Assembly: GCA_019614645.1 (NCBI GenBank)
Contig: JABWDB010000011.1
Location: 3,397,501 to 3,461,500 of the forward strand
Source: Stratiolaelaps scimitus
Lineage: Eukaryota; Arthropoda; Arachnida; Mesostigmata; Laelapidae
Reading direction: 5' to 3'
DNA length: 64,000 nucleotides
Shown here: one piece after another, positions 61,701 through 64,000 of the stretch
Numbering within the stretch: the stretch's first letter is position 1
Layout of the letters: every line of letters starts with the position of its first letter
Notes under the pieces: model-generated
Database searches by the model: none
Seen by the model: only the letters and a program-made list of their open reading frames with translations
Told to the model about the DNA's origin: nothing
Made by a program: the position numbers and the translations under genes

Positions 61701-64000
61701 GATCTGACCGTGATACGCGACGATCAGACGCTTCATGCGACTAGGTCATATTTCGACTTCATGACCGATGTCGGAACCCCCGCTCCCGTGCAGGGCCTCG
61801 AGGCGGCGCAGGAATCGGGGAAAAGCAACAACGTCAGCGTAATCTGGAGTCCTCCGCCTCAACAGAAAACCAATGGACCAATCGATCACTATATCGTCCG
61901 ACTTTTTGACATGGCGCGTCACCAGCTCAAGGAGATGTAAGTAACGCAGTTCGTTGCGGGCAATAGCTTTTTTTTTTTTTTTCTAAGCTGACTCTCAGCT
62001 GTTCCCCTATGTGACAGGCCTCAGCTCTTAACCTTTAGGTATTACTATGAGGACCTGTCGGGGCAATAGCTGAAATGAGTTGATTCCTCAGCAACTGCAT
62101 GTTAGACTCAGTGCCATGAGTGACTCCAACATGCAGTTGCTGAGGAATCAACTCATGAACATGAGTCGCGTGGCACTTCGGTAGACACTGCGTTTTTTTC
62201 TTTGTCAACAGGCTATCTACAAAAAAAAGTTAGCTTGAAACAAGGCCCACACAGCGTTATCACATTTACGTGTATCCGCCGCCTGTGCCCTCGATCCCTA
62301 TAACGTTGTGCTTAATTCCAGAATCGAGGTCTGAGGTCCCTGGCGGGCCACGTACACAAAATCACTGCTCTCGAGCAACGATCTCGTAGTAAATCGCACC
62401 TCACCGAGTTTAGAACACGCATCATTGTTTGATGAGACATACTGAACATTGAATGCGTTCAACCAGATCACATGAAACATGCAGACTACGATGATAACGA
62501 TCGAGATCCGTGCGTCAATTTTCCTCTCGCGGGGGTGATTCTCTAGGCAGGTGATGAACACCACAAATGCGACTGTGACCATCGACCAGCCCGTTGCGAA
62601 CGCGAATTATACGATTACGGTACAAGCCGCGAACATTGATCAGTATAACGGGATAGTTGCTGGGGAGGAGGCCTCATACGAGATACAGTTCCACGATGAA
62701 AGCGGTTAGTATCCATGGGTGTCTTGTATCAGGGCTTTGCGTGCCGAGGTGAAGGTCGCATCGGTAAAGTGAACAGTGGACACGTACTTGATATATCAGG
62801 CCAAATGAGGCATTTGACATGATACGAAAGAAGTTCTATTGTGGCCCTTTTTCTTTGGCTCATCTCAAAGTAGATCTTCGGCACCTTCTTGAAGAATGAC
62901 ATCGGACATAACGCACTGCCTAAATACGACTCAACCGATCATGGGAAGATGTGGGAGAGACGAGCGATTTCGTTCCCATTTTGTTCATGGCTGTGGGAAG
63001 TTGGTTGCAACTATTTTTAACCAATCCAAGGGACCATGCGACTCTCAGTTGATCCCCAATATGACAGGCCTCAGCAACTTTTAAAAGTCTGAGGATCGGT
63101 TGTGGCCACTTTTTCTCTATTGTACCTGTCGTTTGTAACTGAACCGTGATTTTTCCCACAAGTTATTTCCCACCATGAACACGCGCGTACCTGTGTTGTA
63201 CTCTCGCACAATTTACGTTGGACTCGCATGAGGCGCCCAGTAAGATGATCTGACCCTAGCTGTCTGATTACGGTGCTTTTACACGAGCAGGTGTGGGCGC
63301 TCCGAAGGACTTCCAATTTGTCCAGCTGTCACTGACAGATGTATTGCTCATCTGGGAGGCCCCGGATTCATTAGTGAGCTCCACCTTCGTTTATGATGTT
63401 ACCTACTGCCTGAGACATAACAATTGTACAACCTCCACAAATGTGACGAACACCCGATTAACGTTGAGTGATCTACAGCCAGCTAGCGTATACTCGGTGT
63501 ATATAATAGCGAGCGCCAATGGGATCTTCGGACCGCCTCTCAGCGTTGAGTTCTCCACTCTGAATAAGGGTAGGCGTTTTTAAGTCTTTAAGGATGAAGT
63601 TCTTAAGAATGGAATCACAATTCACGTATTGCCCGAACCAAACATTGCGTGAACGTACGTTGGCTATATGCCCTAACTAAGTTTAATACCCGATAGCGCT
63701 ATTTGCTGAGAATCAGAGATAATTATTGCTTGCTTTATGTAACAGTCGTATTTAACATAGAAGTTTATGTTAAAGACGGTTCATGGCTGACTTCATGAGG
63801 CCATCTATCCACCTGGCGTCCTTAGCAACTGGCTTATCTGATAGTTGAGAAAAAAACACGCCCTCTTGAATTATCTCTAATTTGGCAGATTATTCGCCGG
63901 TGCTGAACCTCAGCTGCACGATCGAAAGTCTGTCGAAGCTGGTAATCGGTTACAAAATCCATTGGAAGGTCGCGGAGAAGCCGAGGCAAGCGGACAACTT
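44169..64000 (+). CDS. Gene B: giant secreted or membrane protein of repeated FN3 units (3' end outside window)
   Basis: A signal-peptide exon and 23 further exons encode about 2250 residues before the right edge. At least 23 FN3 domains form a repeated four-module unit. A begins (G/E)xGxPxNFQ and has a YCxxxxC pair. B begins DYAxV and has FTVxxC plus ANYxLPLD. C begins PGPVRN. D begins TPGxVRxL, has NGPIDHYxVRLYD and is split by a phase-2 intron. Units in order are A1B1C1D1, A2B2C2D2, B3C3, B4C4D4, A5B5C5D5, A6B6C6D6 and A7B7 (cut). All other borders are phase 1. Sequons are dense. Gene A has a single such unit and the same kind of signal exon, so the two are tandem paralogues. No catalytic domain is seen. 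The C-terminus, and therefore membrane anchoring, is unknown. An adhesion or recognition role is inferred from domain type only. Confidence 0.87.
44626..44916 (+). CDS. Gene B exon 2: A1
   Basis: The exon runs from TGCCCAG to CAGG|GTATGT, phase 1 to 1. It has GPPENIQFAPMSRTHVILGW, YDVAYCLHEAC and TTYSVRITANKNGP. Confidence 0.82.
45711..46007 (+). CDS. Gene B exon 3: B1
   Basis: The exon runs from TCTGTAG to CAG|GTAAGC, phase 1 to 1. It has DYRNVSAIKSDM, SISYRIRWTTHAG, a CPLSNTSC pair and RADYHLPFD. Confidence 0.9.
46646..47084 (+). CDS. Gene B exon 4: C1 and first part of D1
   Basis: The exon runs from TTGCAG to AGT|GTACGT, phase 1 to 2. PGPVRNLTVVADATSAALTW opens C1. ATPGPVRHVVANQEPDKNV opens D1, and KANGPIDHYLVRLYDK comes before the intron. 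Confidence 0.92.
47392..47468 (+). mobile_element. tRNA-SINE 3' fragment in a gene B intron
   Basis: AGTGTAAAAACTGCAGTTCC and TTTAATAAACAAATAAAGC are followed by a degenerate (TTACCT)n tail at about 47446-47465. The head is missing. Confidence 0.65.
47688..47839 (+). CDS. Gene B exon 5: rest of D1
   Basis: The exon runs from TTTTCAG to AAG|GTGATA, phase 2 to 1. YRVTVSSVNVDRRNNSLIG gives the last two strands. Confidence 0.88.
48833..49123 (+). CDS. Gene B exon 6: A2, followed by a GC donor
   Basis: The exon runs from TATACAG, phase 1 to 1. It has FGSVRNFQYVPLSPTEVRVG and YDVTYCLEGKC. In the expected frame and place the donor reads CAGG|GCGAGT, so the intron to 49241 appears to be GC-AG. Confidence 0.82.
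49242..49538 (+). CDS. Gene B exon 7: B2
   Basis: The exon runs from TTTTCAG to AAG|GTGAGT, phase 1 to 1. It has DYAPVWNISHIEG, FTVFVCFLDKC and QANYHLPLDTVVSRNAS. Confidence 0.9.
49740..49935 (+). mobile_element. Second type of tRNA-like repeat
   Basis: A stem AAACC...GGTTT and the B box CCGGTTCGAATCCCGC at 49819-49834 resemble a tRNA T-arm region. An unrelated body and an A-rich end near 49912-49940 follow. It does not share the body of the other SINEs here. Confidence 0.45.
49953..50103 (+). mobile_element. tRNA-derived SINE, near full length
   Basis: Box-A-like TGGCTTGGACGGCTAAG, anticodon-like stem CTCTGGCTG...AGCCAGAG and B box GGGTTCGAACCCC are followed by TGACATACAAGAGAGCTTAA, the GCAGCTCCTT body and a CTTTACCC end. 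It lies 45 bases before the acceptor of exon 8. Confidence 0.8.
50148..50586 (+). CDS. Gene B exon 8: C2 and first part of D2
   Basis: The exon runs from ATTACAG to ATA|GTATGT, phase 1 to 2. LNPVRNISSNVTSTSASLTW starts C2. LPGRVRNLKAKHHFDQSATE starts D2, with ANETNGPINYYIVRLYDERR. Confidence 0.92.
51219..51373 (+). CDS. Gene B exon 9: rest of D2
   Basis: The exon runs from ATTCCAG to TTG|GTCAGT, phase 2 to 1. It has YTIAVSAVNVNLQNETLIG and ends FKGVG. Confidence 0.88.
51520..51655 (+). mobile_element. SINE-like repeat with A-tail
   Basis: A B-box-like GAGGTTCAAATCTGAG at 51580-51595 is followed by a short body and an A-run at 51635-51648. Confidence 0.4.
51834..52112 (+). CDS. Gene B exon 10: B3 (no A3 before it)
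   Basis: The exon runs from TTCACAG to TTG|GTGAGC, phase 1 to 1. It starts GCPNITDLRYEPAG and keeps FIVFVCKLLGNC and YFRTYRVIVQA, but the usual ANYxLPLD stretch is replaced by AAGTGVC. It follows D2 directly, so unit 3 lacks an A module. Confidence 0.82.
52329..52474 (-). mobile_element. Retroposon-like repeat, T-headed copy with extra segment
   Basis: A T-run, then GACCACCAACGACCTT, and later GGACAAAATTACGGA match the copy at 27816-27885. About 75 bases (AATGCAATACAATAC...) lie between the shared blocks here. It ends 25 bases before the acceptor of exon 11. Confidence 0.45.
52500..52808 (+). CDS. Gene B exon 11: C3 (D3 missing)
   Basis: The exon runs from CTTACAG. PGPVRNVVVHANASYLKLEW and LYNISVSLRVTHRNQAFHG are a clear C module, but the reading then leaves the family at EEQPDPG and no D module follows. 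A donor AAG|GTCAGA at 52809 ends it in phase 1, which fits exon 12. A GA|GTACGT donor at 52843 (phase 2) is an alternative that needs another exon, such as 53367-53428. Confidence 0.75.
52809..55107. other. Degenerate stretch where D3 and A4 are missing
   Basis: This intron should hold the second half of D3 and module A4. I see only traces. A possible 62-bp exon at 53367-53428 (CAG acceptor, GTAAGC donor, phases 2 to 1) contains WNNTTNRG. An A-like relic GVTYCLQEG lies near 54583-54609 inside an otherwise unrelated open stretch. The rest shows nothing recognisable. Confidence 0.45.
54484..54640 (+). pseudogene. Possible relic of module A4
   Basis: The segment GVTYCLQEGSVQ matches the YDVTYCLxxxxC strand of A modules at protein and DNA level (TGACCTACTGCCTG). 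The upstream part does not align well, and the second cysteine and the donor are gone. The assignment rests on a short motif and on position. Confidence 0.35.
55108..55458 (+). CDS. Gene B exon 12: B4, long variant with RGD and no cysteines
   Basis: The exon runs from TCCACAG to GAG|GTTGGT, phase 1 to 1. It has YAPVIDISYDVKD, SVQPNDFTVFIFASSG and QANYHLPLGKLVGRNAS. It is about 18 codons longer than B1, B2 and B6. The usual cysteine pair is absent, and the added segment contains NARGDREK (RGD at 55281-55289). Confidence 0.88.
55618..55644. repeat. Perfect short inverted repeat
   Basis: Arms GCTAATTAATGA and TCATTAATTAGC are separated by 3 bases, in the intron between B4 and C4. Confidence 0.85.
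55785..56220 (+). CDS. Gene B exon 13: C4 and first part of D4
   Basis: The exon runs from CTCACAG to GAT|GTACGT, phase 1 to 2. PGPVQSIAATATSRSAELTW opens C4. ETPGAVRDLAARKIATN opens D4, with ANETNGPIDHYVVRLYEENR. Confidence 0.92.
56580..56734 (+). CDS. Gene B exon 14: rest of D4
   Basis: The exon runs from ATCTCAG to GAG|GTTAGT, phase 2 to 1. It has YTIGVSAANVNRRKETLAG. A second AG four bases on (GACAG) would break the frame. Confidence 0.87.
57090..57190 (+). mobile_element. tRNA-SINE, partial, in a gene B intron
   Basis: A decayed B box (AGGTTCGGGCCCTGC) is followed by TGACATATAAGAGAGCTTAA, GCATTGTAAAATTGCAGC, TTTAATAAACCAATAAGCC and TTTACC. Confidence 0.7.
57454..57777 (+). CDS. Gene B exon 15: A5
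   Basis: The exon runs from CTTACAG to AAG|GTGAGC, phase 1 to 1. It has GPPQNFQFAALSPTEALLGW and IYCPLTPTSVPSENC with widely spaced cysteines. The module is about 12 codons longer than the other A modules. Confidence 0.87.
58306..58629 (+). CDS. Gene B exon 16: B5, long variant without cysteines
   Basis: The exon ends ACAA|GTGAGT, phase 1 to 1. The acceptor (CCGAAG) is weak, but the next residues EYAPLVNISFSV and the phase fit. It lacks the cysteine pair, and an insertion around FRSTPHESTFGFSQ makes it about as long as B4. Confidence 0.8.
58703..58829. repeat. Perfect 50-bp inverted repeat around a (TA)n loop
   Basis: Arms 58703-58752 and 58780-58829 are exact reverse complements over 50 bases. 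Only a (TA)n spacer of 27 bases separates them, and another (TA)n tract (58675-58706) lies on the left. The whole lies in the intron between B5 and C5. Confidence 0.95.
59084..59525 (+). CDS. Gene B exon 17: C5 and first part of D5
   Basis: The exon runs from TCTCGTAG to ACT|GTGAGT, phase 1 to 2. PGPVRDITVDANRTDAHLEW opens C5. DTPGRVRGLTAKQDTKSN opens D5, where NGPID is changed to KGRID before YYLVRLYDESRR. Confidence 0.92.
59834..59985 (+). CDS. Gene B exon 18: rest of D5
   Basis: The exon runs from CTGCAG to TTG|GTTAGT, phase 2 to 1. It has YTVTVSAVNVDRQNKALVG. Confidence 0.9.
60099..60386 (+). CDS. Gene B exon 19: A6
   Basis: The exon runs from TTCCACAG to CAGG|GTAAGC, phase 1 to 1. It has VGSPRNFQVALLSVSTAVVG, YNISYCRDAC and LEPGKKYMVGITP. 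Confidence 0.9.
60632..60922 (+). CDS. Gene B exon 20: B6
   Basis: The exon runs from ATCACAG to TTC|GTGAGT, phase 1 to 1. It has DYAAVVDIQFVVG, FTVFTCITTKC and QANYRLPLDAVASRNAS. Confidence 0.92.
61504..61936 (+). CDS. Gene B exon 21: C6 and first part of D6
   Basis: The exon runs from CTTGCAG to GAT|GTAAGT, phase 1 to 2. C6 starts AAWAITANVTSTSAELTW, without the usual PGPVRN. D6 starts TPAPVQGLEAAQ and has KTNGPIDHYIVRLFD. Confidence 0.9.
61958..62071 (-). mobile_element. Short retroposon with A-tail and 11-bp target-site duplication
   Basis: GGGCAATAGCT occurs at 61958-61968 and 62061-62071 and flanks a 92-bp insert. On the minus strand the insert reads AGTAATACCTAAAGGTTAAG...GTCAGCTTAG and ends in an A-run (T-run at 61969-61982). 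It closely matches the copy at 43157-43240. Confidence 0.8.
62075..62156. repeat. 82-bp hairpin with perfect 29-bp arms
   Basis: Arms 62075-62103 and 62128-62156 pair perfectly, and ACTCA/TGAGT in the loop can add an inner stem. It follows the retroposon's right target-site copy after 3 bases. Confidence 0.92.
62547..62704 (+). CDS. Gene B exon 22: rest of D6
   Basis: The exon runs from TCTCTAG to GCG|GTTAGT, phase 2 to 1. It has YTITVQAANIDQYNGIVAG. Confidence 0.87.
63038..63090 (-). mobile_element. Degenerate copy of the short retroposon
   Basis: GACTCTCAGTTGATCCCCAA and TATGACAGGCCTCAGC match the minus-strand element at 61969-62060, with several differences and no clear tail. Confidence 0.5.
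63291..63569 (+). CDS. Gene B exon 23: A7
   Basis: The exon runs from CGAGCAG to AAGG|GTAGGC, phase 1 to 1. It has GAPKDFQFVQLSLTDVLLIW and YDVTYCLRHNNC. Confidence 0.9.
63899..64000 (+). CDS. Gene B exon 24: B7, cut by the window edge
   Basis: The exon starts after TTGGCAG in phase 1. DYSPVLNLSCTIESLSKL, then YKIHWKVAEK, is the start of a B module. The exon continues beyond 64000. Confidence 0.85.

Larger units (their letters stand above)
44917..63898. other. Other introns of gene B
   Basis: I see only simple repeats or nothing in 44917-45710 ((GA)n near 44965-44983), 46008-46645, 47840-48832 ((TG)n near 48703-48720), 50587-51218, 57778-58305, 59526-59833, 60923-61503 and 63570-63898. The other introns hold the repeats listed separately. 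Confidence 0.5.

Overview
The window is nuclear DNA of an animal, most likely an arthropod and plausibly a mite or tick. The genes are split into many short exons with GT-AG introns. AATAAA signals follow the stop codons. Long (TA)n and (GA)n tracts, tRNA-derived SINEs and short retroposed copies fill the spaces. No bacterial-style gene organisation is present. The taxon is inferred from general character, because no diagnostic locus such as rRNA is present.

Layout. (1) At 1670-4271, plus strand, lie the last five exons of a histidine acid phosphatase gene. Its 5' exon or exons, with the RHG catalytic motif, are not seen. (2) From about 4.35 to 28.8 kb there is no gene I can support. This stretch holds microsatellites, CAA/CAG-type low-complexity DNA, CpG-rich patches, SINE debris and one unusually long uncharacterised open frame at 22142-23068. 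A CpG-dense block at 26.9-27.8 kb may be the promoter of the next gene. (3) At 29105-40047, plus strand, is gene A, complete in 14 coding exons (1039 residues). It encodes a signal peptide, about ten fibronectin type III (FN3) domains, one membrane helix and a short tail. (4) From 40.3 to 44.1 kb is an intergenic spacer with two SINEs and a young retroposon. (5) From 44169 to beyond 64000, plus strand, is gene B, a paralogue of gene A. It has a matching signal-peptide exon and at least 23 FN3 domains in the window, and it runs off the right edge.

The central observation is the internal structure of gene B. Its FN3 domains form a higher-order repeat of four module types (A-B-C-D, five exons per unit), recognisable about seven times. 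Gene A holds one such unit (its third to sixth FN3 domains) with the same intron inside module D. Module exons start and end in phase 1 (C/D pairs run 1-2-1), so whole modules can be gained, lost or skipped without breaking the frame. Unit 3 has lost D and unit 4 has lost A, and a weak A relic remains in the intron between them. A and B modules carry a characteristic cysteine pair, which is absent in B4 and B5. An RGD tripeptide sits in the presumed FG loop of the second FN3 domain of gene A, and another lies in an insertion in B4. Together A and B look like a tandem pair of extracellular adhesion or recognition proteins, one of which expanded by unit duplication. Their function is not known from the sequence.
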